Assembly: GCA_900100895.1 (NCBI GenBank)
Contig: FMTX01000012.1
Location: 62,001-126,000, forward strand
DNA: 64,000 nt
DNA from: Lachnospiraceae bacterium YSD2013
GTDB lineage: Bacteria; Bacillota; Clostridia; Lachnospirales; Lachnospiraceae
Direction: 5' to 3'
The notes beneath the pieces were generated by a model. It made no database searches, had not been told where the DNA came from, and saw only the letters and a program-made list of their open reading frames with translations. Shown one piece after another: positions 15,934 through 23,788 of the stretch. The position numbers and the translations under genes were made by a program. The stretch's first letter is position 1, and each line of letters begins with the position of its first letter.

Positions 15934-16911
15934 ATGCAGACTGACAGCATGCAGAAACTTAATCGAATACTTGGCATTTACTCACGTCTTATGAGTGGTG
16001 CCGTAATCAATAAGCAGGAAGAGGCAGACCGCTATAAAGTCACTCTGAGAAGCATTCAGCGCGACATTGAAGATATCCGCAACTTCCTTATGGAGCCTGA
16101 CGAGAACGGTGGCGTAATCAATACAGTCGTGTATGACCGTGCCAAGAACGGTTATCGGTTGGAGCAAATATATGATATTAAACTGACCAATCCGGAAATC
16201 CTTACAATCTGCAAAATCCTATTAGATAGCAGAACGCTTACAAAGGCTGAGATGGATAGGGTTCTTAAGAAATTGATTGCATGCTGCGTTCCGCTCGAAA
16301 GCTGTAAGCTGGTTAGAAATCTGATTTCAAACGAACAGTTTCATTATATTCAGCCCAAGCACGGCAAGGTTTTTATGCAAACTTTGTGGGACATCGGCGA
16401 GGCTATCGAAGAGAAACGGCTGCTTAAGTTCTGTTACCAAGGAGTACGCGCAAGTCAGCTTCATAAACGCGTAGTAGAACCTGCAGCCATAATGAATGCC
16501 GGTATGTATTTCTATATGGTTGGGTTTATCAAGAATATTGATGATTTAGAGCATTATGACAATCCAGATGACCTAAATCCGACCATATACCGCATCGACA
16601 GAATCGAGGATTTAGAAGTAACCAATGAACATTTCACTCGCCCGTATAAGGATCGTTTTCAGGAAGGCGAATTCCGTAAGAGAATTCAATTTATGTTCAG
16701 TGGTAAGCTTCGCAAGGTTAAGTTCAAGTACAAAGGTTATTCTTTGGAAGCAGTCGAAGACAGATTACCAACCGCCAAAGTAGTAGGAACGGTTAAAGAA
16801 ACCGTACGAGACAAAGAACAAGAAGTATTCATCATCGAGGCCGAAGTCTATGGAGACGGCATAGACCAATGGTTCAGACAGCAGGGAGATATGGTCGAAG
16901 TGTTGTCATGA
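15934..16911 (+). CDS. WYL-domain transcriptional regulator
   Basis: A 325-residue protein with GGGAGG upstream. Residues about 7-75 form the winged HTH (INKQEEADRYKVTLRSIQRDIEDIRNF is the typical recognition helix region). The central WYL domain runs from about 155 (LKFCYQG, RVVEPAAIMNAGMYFYMVGF, TIYRIDRIEDLEV), followed by the C-terminal WCX extension. WYL proteins sense nucleotide ligands and control many phage-defence loci (BREX, CBASS, CRISPR). The matching motif at its own promoter and at the helicase promoter makes it the likely regulator of both. Confidence 0.9.
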   Translation: MQTDSMQKLNRILGIYSRLMSGAVINKQEEADRYKVTLRSIQRDIEDIRNFLMEPDENGGVINTVVYDRAKNGYRLEQIYDIKLTNPEILTICKILLDSRTLTKAEMDRVLKKLIACCVPLESCKLVRNLISNEQFHYIQPKHGKVFMQTLWDIGEAIEEKRLLKFCYQGVRASQLHKRVVEPAAIMNAGMYFYMVGFIKNIDDLEHYDNPDDLNPTIYRIDRIEDLEVTNEHFTRPYKDRFQEGEFRKRIQFMFSGKLRKVKFKYKGYSLEAVEDRLPTAKVVGTVKETVRDKEQEVFIIEAEVYGDGIDQWFRQQGDMVEVLS

Positions 16912-16936
16912 TGAAAGAGTGAAAGGAGTTTAGGGT

Positions 16937-17293
16937 ATGCCTTTACCTTTATTAGGAGCATTGACAGGGTCATATAAAAAAGATAGGACTCAAGGGGAGA
17001 ATAACATGGTTATTAAGGGTATAAATTCCAACGAAGAGACCGCAAAATTGGAGTCAGGACAGTTGCGAGATGTTGTAATGCGTGTAAGAAATGCGAGAAA
17101 AGACGTCGAGGCAGAAGGAATAAAGCTCCCGTTAGATCGAGTAGAAATGCACTTCAACTTCCAAGAAGGAACGTGCGAAGCAACATACTTATGGCCGAAT
17201 TCATTTCTTAATATGTCGCACAAGATAAGCGATTTGGAAGCATTTTCGGAAGAAGTTAAAGATGTGTTTAGGATAATCGCAGAAAGAGAATGA
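16937..17293 (+). CDS. Hypothetical protein
   Basis: A 118-residue protein. ATG 16937 is preceded by AAAGGAG and is taken as the start. A second well-placed ATG (17006, GGGGAG upstream) would give 95 residues and removes an odd leader segment. The product is soluble and charged, with an alternating pattern DRVEMHFNFQEGTCEATYLWP that looks like two beta strands, then a helical end. It is not recognised. It lies 25 bp after the WYL gene and before the Sel1 genes, so it is probably in the same transcript. Confidence 0.6.
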   Translation: MPLPLLGALTGSYKKDRTQGENNMVIKGINSNEETAKLESGQLRDVVMRVRNARKDVEAEGIKLPLDRVEMHFNFQEGTCEATYLWPNSFLNMSHKISDLEAFSEEVKDVFRIIAERE

Positions 17294-17336
17294 AACGGGC
17301 TGGCGTTGTGAGACTTATGATTTGAAAGGATCTTTT

Positions 17337-17831
17337 ATGGACAAAATTATTGCTGATTTATTGAGAGAACTTGATATTAACAAAAGAATAGAAATTAGAT
17401 ACAGACTGCCAATGGACGGTGTATGGACTGAACTCAATCAGGATAGGGCGTTTCAGAGATATAAAAGAAACGCAACCTTAGACGGTTGGGCTTCGTATAA
17501 AACCGGTATTTGCTATTTGGAAGGAAAGGGCACAGAACGCAATTATTCATCAGCTCACAGATATTTGCTTTGGGCGGCGAATAATGGTGTTGGCGAGGCT
17601 GTACTGCGCTTGGGCGACATGTATATGAAAGGCTATTGCCATGCCACTGAGCAAGATGAGGAGACAGCGCTTTCTTTATACAACGCAGTTTTTGAAAAGA
17701 CTGAAGGGTATGAAGAAAATGAATACATGAAACGACTTCATACAGACGCAGAAGTTAGGCTGAACAGATTTTATTATCAAAAATATAAGTCAGTCATAGA
17801 ACGCGTCGGAATGGCAGAGACAATAAAATGA
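17337..17831 (+). CDS. Sel1-repeat protein
   Basis: A 164-residue protein starting at ATG 17337 (AAAGGA upstream; the in-frame codon at 17322 has no ribosome binding site). Residues about 40-100 contain two Sel1-like repeats, WASYKTGICYLEGKGTERNYSSAHRYLLWAA and EAVLRLGDMYMKGY, short helix pairs that act as protein-interaction scaffolds. It overlaps the next Sel1 gene by four bases (ATGA), so the two are translationally coupled and likely form a complex. Confidence 0.75.
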   Translation: MDKIIADLLRELDINKRIEIRYRLPMDGVWTELNQDRAFQRYKRNATLDGWASYKTGICYLEGKGTERNYSSAHRYLLWAANNGVGEAVLRLGDMYMKGYCHATEQDEETALSLYNAVFEKTEGYEENEYMKRLHTDAEVRLNRFYYQKYKSVIERVGMAETIK

Positions 17832-18922
17832 GTATAGACAAAATCATTCAGGAATTTAAAGAAGAGAGTTCTTTTTTCTCTATACAAGAAGAGATACAAG
17901 ATAAAGAGTACATTGAAGAAGAAAAAATGTGGAAGACAATTCTTACCGATTTTATAGCCGGTTTAGAACTCGGAAACATGTCAGATTATGATGCTATGCA
18001 TTATGTTCAAGCTTTTGAACATGTAGTCAGCAGTAGGAAGGACTATTTATGGGAAGCAAGTGAGAAAGCAGAGTTAGAACACCGAAAAGATTACTTATGC
18101 TGGTTTGCTTTGTTTGCCATGATAGTACGATATTCCAAGCTTATTAAGCAATTGCTTCGTTTGTATGATGATATAACTGATGATTACGTTTATATCGCCG
18201 AGTACTCCTGTTCGAAAAGAGGCGCAGCCCTCCTTGAAAAGAGGCTTGGACCACTGGTTGAATTTGAGGAATTGTTCTTTGACGAAGAGGGTGAAGAACC
18301 TGAGAAAACCACGGGCGAAGGGGATAATGCCCGACGTGCAAATATGGTTTATTTAACAAGGGCAGAATACATAAAGTCGATTATGACGGATGATTATGTC
18401 GAGTATATTTCAAATACTGCATCGGCAAAAGAAGCTTTTTATTTATACAGAATTGCCGCAAATTGTGGCTCGCCTTTGGCCAAGTATAAACTTGGATTGT
18501 GCTACAGATACGGAAGCGGAACGAAGATTGATTATGCTAAGGCGTTTGACGCATTTTCTGAGGCTGCAGACAATGATGTTCCAGGCGCCAAAACTGCTTT
18601 GGGACGCATGTATCGTAGCGGAGATTATGTAAAAGTTGATTCAGATGCAGCACGCAATTTCTTTATACAGGCTAAAGACATAGCAAAAAGCAAATTGGAT
18701 GATTCGGATATGCAATTGGCATACGCTGAGGCGATGTACGGTCTTGGCGAAATGAATTATTGGACATACGACGAAGCATATAGACATGAGTCGTTACATT
18801 GCTTTTCGGAAGCTGTTTATTATTATCGAAAGTGTAAAGACAAATGGCTTCAGGATTCTGGCTACCAGTATCGGGTGGCCAAGGAATATGTGGAAAAACT
18901 GGCGCATTGCCTTAACGAGTAA
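17828..18922 (+). CDS. Larger Sel1-repeat protein
   Basis: A 364-residue protein. The N-terminal 190 residues are helical and acidic without a recognised domain. Residues about 195-300 hold Sel1 repeats (AFYLYRIAANCGSPLAKYKLGLCYRYGSGTKID, AFDAFSEAADNDVPGAKTALGRMYRSGDYV). It overlaps the preceding Sel1 gene by four bases. Sel1 proteins are known as adaptors in signalling and in some defence and toxin loci. A strong terminator follows, so this is the last gene of the WYL transcript. Confidence 0.75.
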   Translation: MSIDKIIQEFKEESSFFSIQEEIQDKEYIEEEKMWKTILTDFIAGLELGNMSDYDAMHYVQAFEHVVSSRKDYLWEASEKAELEHRKDYLCWFALFAMIVRYSKLIKQLLRLYDDITDDYVYIAEYSCSKRGAALLEKRLGPLVEFEELFFDEEGEEPEKTTGEGDNARRANMVYLTRAEYIKSIMTDDYVEYISNTASAKEAFYLYRIAANCGSPLAKYKLGLCYRYGSGTKIDYAKAFDAFSEAADNDVPGAKTALGRMYRSGDYVKVDSDAARNFFIQAKDIAKSKLDDSDMQLAYAEAMYGLGEMNYWTYDEAYRHESLHCFSEAVYYYRKCKDKWLQDSGYQYRVAKEYVEKLAHCLNE

Positions 18923-18994
18923 TGCGATAAGAGGAATGCTTTGTGCGGGTGCCAGAATTTGATGGCCTTTTTGTAAGAAGATGGCGAAAAAAAT

Positions 18995-19065
18995 AGAGGG
19001 ACAAAATAATGGGGTCTAATCGTGATTTAATTGTGTGGCGGTATCATTATTTTGTCTCTTTTTAC
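18995..19065 (+). terminator. Long-stem intrinsic terminator between the two candidate operons
   Basis: A 16-bp stem, AGAGGGACAAAATAATG against CATTATTTTGTCTCTT, with a 33-base loop and a T run. It divides the helicase/WYL/Sel1 set from the patatin/dynamin set. Confidence 0.8.
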
Positions 19066-19119
19066 GTATTTATCTGCGCGAAAGCAGGTGTAAATAATAC
19101 AAAAACGGAGGTCGTTTAA

Positions 19120-20127
19120 ATGGGTAAGAACACATATGCGTGTTACAGCGATATGACGATAGATTCTTTTGATTCGAATTATTCTGGAAGAAGTGAACTC
19201 ATAGAGGCACTGATTCCGTCTAAGGACGTCCGTAATTATCATGGCAAAATCAATTATAAGTATTCTCAATTTGTGTTGGCTTCATTAATAGTTCATGGCG
19301 AGATTCCATACTTTAGAAAAGTAGATGAATTAAAAAAGATAATGAATGAGACTTCGGACAATACTTTGAAGGCACAAATAGAAGAATATGTTGATTTTAT
19401 GGAATACTCATATAAATCATTTGTCTGCAATAAAGACAACGAATATGTGTATCGAGTAGAAACGTATGATGGCGAAGAAGAGGAAGAGAAAGGCCTTTTT
19501 CAGACCTACAGCGGGGCCAGAAAGTATTCTTTATCGCTTAGAGGCACCAAGTATACGATATATAAGACTAAAGTGTTTCAAAACTCAGACGAGGCTATTG
19601 AAGCCGGTAAAAGCCTTTATTGTAATGAGCATGGAAGCATGTCCTTTGATAAAAAAGGAGAATTGCGCTACTGCTACGCAAGAGACATCGTAGAGCCGGA
19701 ATATAGCAAAGATACTTTCTATGAAGCATACGTCTATATTCCATTCCCTTTCCGCCAGGGAGACTTTGTCGTCGACATTAAGGACCAAGAAATTGGCATG
19801 ATTGCCGGCCCTAAGAACGACGATGAAGTCAAAGAAATGTACGTATTAAAAACCGATAATTACGATTATTCCGATTACCTCATAAATGTCGAGTTTCTCA
19901 GGAAAGGAAATGGAAAGTTCAATTGGGCATATGACCATTGCTCGCCTCTTTACCTTGAGTACTCGGACCATGATTTTGAAAACCCGGATTTAGGAACGAT
20001 AGAAATTGTAATGGCTATTCTAAAACGAGTTAAGCAAGGCAACGGGATGATTTTTGATTTGGAGTATGCGGTTAACGAATATAGAAAAAAGCAGGAACAA
20101 GATAAGAAAGACGGTGATTTGGGATGA
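19120..20127 (+). CDS. Hypothetical protein heading the patatin/dynamin operon
   Basis: A 335-residue soluble acidic protein with ACGGAGG before the ATG. It has no membrane segment. A beta-rich centre (QTYSGARKYSLSLRGTKYTIYKT, FRQGDFVVDIKDQEIGMIAGP) looks like two small barrels, and a helical N-terminal part includes VHGEIPYFRKVDEL. Its stop overlaps the start of a mini zinc-ribbon gene (ATGA), and patatin follows, so it is the first gene of the operon. I do not recognise the family. A sensor or adaptor role would fit its position but is inference. Confidence 0.65.
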   Translation: MGKNTYACYSDMTIDSFDSNYSGRSELIEALIPSKDVRNYHGKINYKYSQFVLASLIVHGEIPYFRKVDELKKIMNETSDNTLKAQIEEYVDFMEYSYKSFVCNKDNEYVYRVETYDGEEEEEKGLFQTYSGARKYSLSLRGTKYTIYKTKVFQNSDEAIEAGKSLYCNEHGSMSFDKKGELRYCYARDIVEPEYSKDTFYEAYVYIPFPFRQGDFVVDIKDQEIGMIAGPKNDDEVKEMYVLKTDNYDYSDYLINVEFLRKGNGKFNWAYDHCSPLYLEYSDHDFENPDLGTIEIVMAILKRVKQGNGMIFDLEYAVNEYRKKQEQDKKDGDLG

Positions 20128-20297
20128 GCATGAAAGCAGTATGGAAAAAATGCAGAAGATGTGGCCGAATGTGGTCATGGAACCCGAGCGTGAATCAAAT
20201 ATGGTGTCCATATTGCTGGGAAAAGGATGGCAAGATAGTGGGCAAAAGAAAAACTATTATTGATTTTCTTGGTTCTCTTAAATGGAAAGGGAAGTGA
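20124..20297 (+). CDS. Mini zinc-ribbon protein
   Basis: A 57-residue frame overlapping the previous stop by four bases. The order CRRCGRMWSWNPSVNQIWCPYC gives two C-x-x-C pairs 16 residues apart around a tryptophan-rich turn, a complete zinc ribbon. A basic tail (KIVGKRKTIIDFLGSLKWKGK) follows. It is short but has translational coupling, a full metal site and an operon position, so I regard it as real. It could bind nucleic acid or bridge operon proteins. Confidence 0.65.
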   Translation: MSMKAVWKKCRRCGRMWSWNPSVNQIWCPYCWEKDGKIVGKRKTIIDFLGSLKWKGK

Positions 20298-20327
20298 TAT
20301 AGATAAGAAAATAGGAGAAGGTTCGGC

Positions 20328-21218
20328 ATGAAAGGAATAGGACTTGTTTTTTCAGGTGGTGGGGGAAAAGGCGCATATGAGATTGGCGTATGGAAATATT
20401 TGCATGAGACAGGTCTGGATAAATCTATATGCTCTATTTCCGGGACGTCTGTAGGTGCATTAAATGCAGCATTGTTTGCGGGAAGTAACTATGAAACAGC
20501 AGAAGAAATATGGCTGAACATGACTTCAGAAACTGTTTTTTCAAAAAGAAAAGATGGTTTTAAAAAGTTGGTTGAATATAGTAGTCGATTAGCTAGAAGT
20601 TTAGGAAAGATTACGAATCCTTTTGGACGAATAAAAGATCCATTCGATGGGGTGTTTGAATATTATGATTTGATGAAAATAGGAGTCGAACAAGATTACA
20701 TTTTTTCAAGAGAAGGAATAAGAAAACTGATTAGCCAAGTGGTTAATTATTCCGATCTTCAAAGGAGTAAGATTCCGTGTTTTGCCACATGCTTTAATAT
20801 ATCACAAAAACGGGTTGAGAGTTTTAAACTTAATGATTATGCACCCAGTGTAATAGATCGTATTCTTTTGGCTTCATCTGCCATCCCGGTATTATTTGAA
20901 AATGTTGAGTTTAAAGGTGAAAAATATTGTGATGGGGGAATTCCCAAACGTGGGGATAATACCCCTATTAAGCCTATTTATTCTTCACGGACGGATGAAC
21001 TTGAATACATCATTGTTGTGTATCTCTCTAGAGGCAACCACGTGGAAAAAGAAAGATATCCTGGTGTTAAGTTTATAGAAATAAGCCCTAGCGAAGATAT
21101 TGGGAAATTCTTTGACGGCACTATAGACTTTAAAGAAGGAAGCGCAGGGCGAAGGATTAATTTAGGGTATGAAAATGCGAAAACGGTTCTTTCTTCATTT
21201 GCTGAAGAATTCAAGTGA
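20328..21218 (+). CDS. Patatin-like phospholipase
   Basis: A 296-residue patatin-fold lipid acyl hydrolase. The oxyanion motif is GLVFSGGGGKGAYEIGVW (G-G-G-x-K-G, residues about 9-16), the nucleophile elbow is ISGTSVGALNAALF (G-T-S-V-G, Ser about 45) and the catalytic Asp is in YCDGGIPKRGDNTPI (D-G-G, about 203). All catalytic parts are intact. Patatins such as CapV are membrane-degrading effectors in abortive-infection systems. Here the gene precedes two dynamin-like GTPases, also membrane-active proteins. There is no signal peptide, so it acts in the cytoplasm. Confidence 0.9.
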   Translation: MKGIGLVFSGGGGKGAYEIGVWKYLHETGLDKSICSISGTSVGALNAALFAGSNYETAEEIWLNMTSETVFSKRKDGFKKLVEYSSRLARSLGKITNPFGRIKDPFDGVFEYYDLMKIGVEQDYIFSREGIRKLISQVVNYSDLQRSKIPCFATCFNISQKRVESFKLNDYAPSVIDRILLASSAIPVLFENVEFKGEKYCDGGIPKRGDNTPIKPIYSSRTDELEYIIVVYLSRGNHVEKERYPGVKFIEISPSEDIGKFFDGTIDFKEGSAGRRINLGYENAKTVLSSFAEEFK

Positions 21219-21300
21219 TTTTCCTTGTCCTTTTTGAAAAAGAGAAACATCCTATGGGGAAAGCATTAAAAAACATACTATTGCTTTGAGAGGTTACTTT

Positions 21301-23784
21301 ATGAATGAGACTTTAGAAAAAGAATATATTATTCCACAGAATCCTAAATCATTAGGCGTATTAGGATATTTAATTGTGTTGAATTGTCAAGTACATAGTT
21401 ATGAAATGAAGGCACTTGAACATTATTTGGGGTGTATTGGTTTGAAATTGGAAGAAACATGCCTTGATGCGATTATTCGTGGTGATGAGGAATCGATTTC
21501 TTATGCAAATGCGTACTCAGCCTTTTCGAGCGAGAAATATGAGGTGAAACTTGAAATCCTTTGGACAATGTTTTTAATAGCGTATGTTGATAATCACTTC
21601 GACGAAAGCGAGGATGCTTATATATGTGAATTGTTGAAGTGCATAGAGATTGATGATGAAAAGTTAGATGAGCTAAAGAAGAGCGCTTTCGCAGAAGCGG
21701 AAAAGATACGTTATGAAAACAATACTATTTTTATTCGCGAACCAAGCAAGAAAAAGCAGAACATTTTTGCCAAAATAGTTGCATGGTTTAAGAAAATTAT
21801 ATGCAAGCTATTTAATAAGACGAGAAATGACAAAAAGCGTAACGAAGACAAATATAAAAAGGAAATAGCAGCATGTGCTGAAATAGCGCGAGAAGATATA
21901 GAATTGGTTGAACCTGCATACTGTGAAGTTCTTGAAAAGTGCAGAAAGACTATTACGGATATAAAAGAATACAAGAAGACACTTTCCCTCGAAACGGGGC
22001 TGTCTGCTAATGTTGCTCAAGTAGTTGGAACTTTTGTTGATGCTCTTAACGATGAGGTACTTAAATATACCGAACGAGAACGCGATGAATTGCAGCAAAA
22101 AAAGAGAACTATCTCAGATTATACTATATCATTGGTTGGAAGAACTAAAGCAGGAAAGAGCACGCTTCATTCCATTCTTACGCAGCAAGGAAGGGATAGA
22201 ATAGGTGTTGGAAAGCAACGAACAACAAGATTTAATTGGGTGTATCAATGGAATTTACTAAGAATCATAGACACACCAGGAATAGGGTCGCCGGAGGCGG
22301 GAGGAAGAAAAGACGAAGAAATCGCAGAGAGTGTTTTGGGTGAATCGGACATAATTTGCTTAGTGGTTGCTGATGATAGTATTCAGAACGATATTTTGGA
22401 ATTTATAGAGAAAATAGCCGTTTTGAACAAGCCTGTCATTATTCTTCTTAATCATAAGGAAAACATTACACAAGGTGTTAAACTTCGCAAGTTTTTGGAA
22501 AATCCCAAGAAATGGTTGGACGATACAGGTGAGGATCGACTTGAAGGCCATATGAATCGAATTATGAGATATGCCAAGGAAAAGGGATTTGATAAATTGT
22601 TATATATTTACCCGGTATTTCTTTTGGCAGCTTTGATGTCAGGAGAAGATGAGTATTCGCAATATCGAGATATTCTTTGGGAAAACTCTAATATGGATAT
22701 TTTTATTGATCAGATTAGCACATCAATATTAGAATCTGGGCGAATTACAAGATCTCAAACCATATTGGATGAGACAACGAAAGGGTTTGCTTTAGCACGA
22801 AAAGCTATTTCGGACTCGCAAAAAGTTGTAGTTGATCAGATGGAATTTTTGAAAAAAGAAAAGGATAACAAAATTGGAACATTAAAAGAAACTGTGGATG
22901 AAGTGGCAGAAAACGTACGAAAAGTAGTGGAGGATCGACTTGATGATCTTGCGAAGAATAGAGCGCTTGATTTTGCAGAGGAATATATAGGAAATGGTAC
23001 AAAAGTAGGCGACGATATTAATGAAAAATGGAAGGCTTATTTGAATGAAATTAGATTTGAAACAAAACTAAAGAGTGATATCGAGGCAGAAATTGTCACG
23101 TATAGGGAGAAGGCGGATAGAACTGTAGAGGATTTGTTTGAAAATCTGTACTATTCCATCAACCTGTCATTGGACTTTAATAAAGTGGACATTCCAATTC
23201 AATTTGACATAAAACGATTATCAAGATTCACTTCTACAATAATCGGAATAATAGGAGGCATTATTGCGGCCTCGAACCCACTTGGCTGGATTTTAGTAGG
23301 AATAGGAGTTGCTGGAAATTTTTTGACAAATCTATTCAAAACAAAGAAAGCAAGGCGACAGGAAGCGATTGATAAAGTCTATATGTCAATAAATGAAAAT
23401 ATTATGGGGAAAAAGGAGGAGAAGGCACAAAGTATTTCGGCACAAGTTAGAAAGGAATTGCTTGATAATTCGGGTAGTATAGCTTCGCTGTTTGACGATT
23501 TGATGGCTGGTCTCAAAGCAACCAATGAAATTGCTTCTTCCATGATAGATAAATATACAGAGAAAATTGACGCTATTAATAGAGCATATGCATGGAGAAT
23601 TCTACAGTTTTTTGATGGTAAAACTGGAAACATAAACTGGGATGAGATTAACAGGGAGATTGTAACTGTTGATAGAACAGATAAAGATAAAATAATTATT
23701 GAAACACGTTCATCTCATGCAGTTAATCGAGAAAGAGTTGATAAAGTTTTGGCAGAAGAAATAATAATTGAGAGGAGAGCTTGA
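21301..23784 (+). CDS. TerB-like/dynamin-like GTPase with membrane segment
   Basis: An 827-residue protein starting at ATG 21301; a TTG at 21286 has no ribosome binding site. Residues about 10-125 are helical and resemble a TerB-type module (EILWTMFLIAYVDNHFDESEDAYICELLKCIEI). A basic region follows (about 145-185). The GTPase domain has G1 LVGRTKAGKST (about 277-287), G3 IIDTPGIG (about 322) and G4-like ILLNHKE. After long helices comes a hydrophobic hairpin (about 645-675, IIGIIGGIIAASNPLGWILVGIGVAGNFL), a plausible membrane paddle. It is the likely dynamin partner of the next gene. Confidence 0.75.
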   Translation: MNETLEKEYIIPQNPKSLGVLGYLIVLNCQVHSYEMKALEHYLGCIGLKLEETCLDAIIRGDEESISYANAYSAFSSEKYEVKLEILWTMFLIAYVDNHFDESEDAYICELLKCIEIDDEKLDELKKSAFAEAEKIRYENNTIFIREPSKKKQNIFAKIVAWFKKIICKLFNKTRNDKKRNEDKYKKEIAACAEIAREDIELVEPAYCEVLEKCRKTITDIKEYKKTLSLETGLSANVAQVVGTFVDALNDEVLKYTERERDELQQKKRTISDYTISLVGRTKAGKSTLHSILTQQGRDRIGVGKQRTTRFNWVYQWNLLRIIDTPGIGSPEAGGRKDEEIAESVLGESDIICLVVADDSIQNDILEFIEKIAVLNKPVIILLNHKENITQGVKLRKFLENPKKWLDDTGEDRLEGHMNRIMRYAKEKGFDKLLYIYPVFLLAALMSGEDEYSQYRDILWENSNMDIFIDQISTSILESGRITRSQTILDETTKGFALARKAISDSQKVVVDQMEFLKKEKDNKIGTLKETVDEVAENVRKVVEDRLDDLAKNRALDFAEEYIGNGTKVGDDINEKWKAYLNEIRFETKLKSDIEAEIVTYREKADRTVEDLFENLYYSINLSLDFNKVDIPIQFDIKRLSRFTSTIIGIIGGIIAASNPLGWILVGIGVAGNFLTNLFKTKKARRQEAIDKVYMSINENIMGKKEEKAQSISAQVRKELLDNSGSIASLFDDLMAGLKATNEIASSMIDKYTEKIDAINRAYAWRILQFFDGKTGNINWDEINREIVTVDRTDKDKIIIETRSSHAVNRERVDKVLAEEIIIERRA

Positions 23785-23788
23785 GAAT

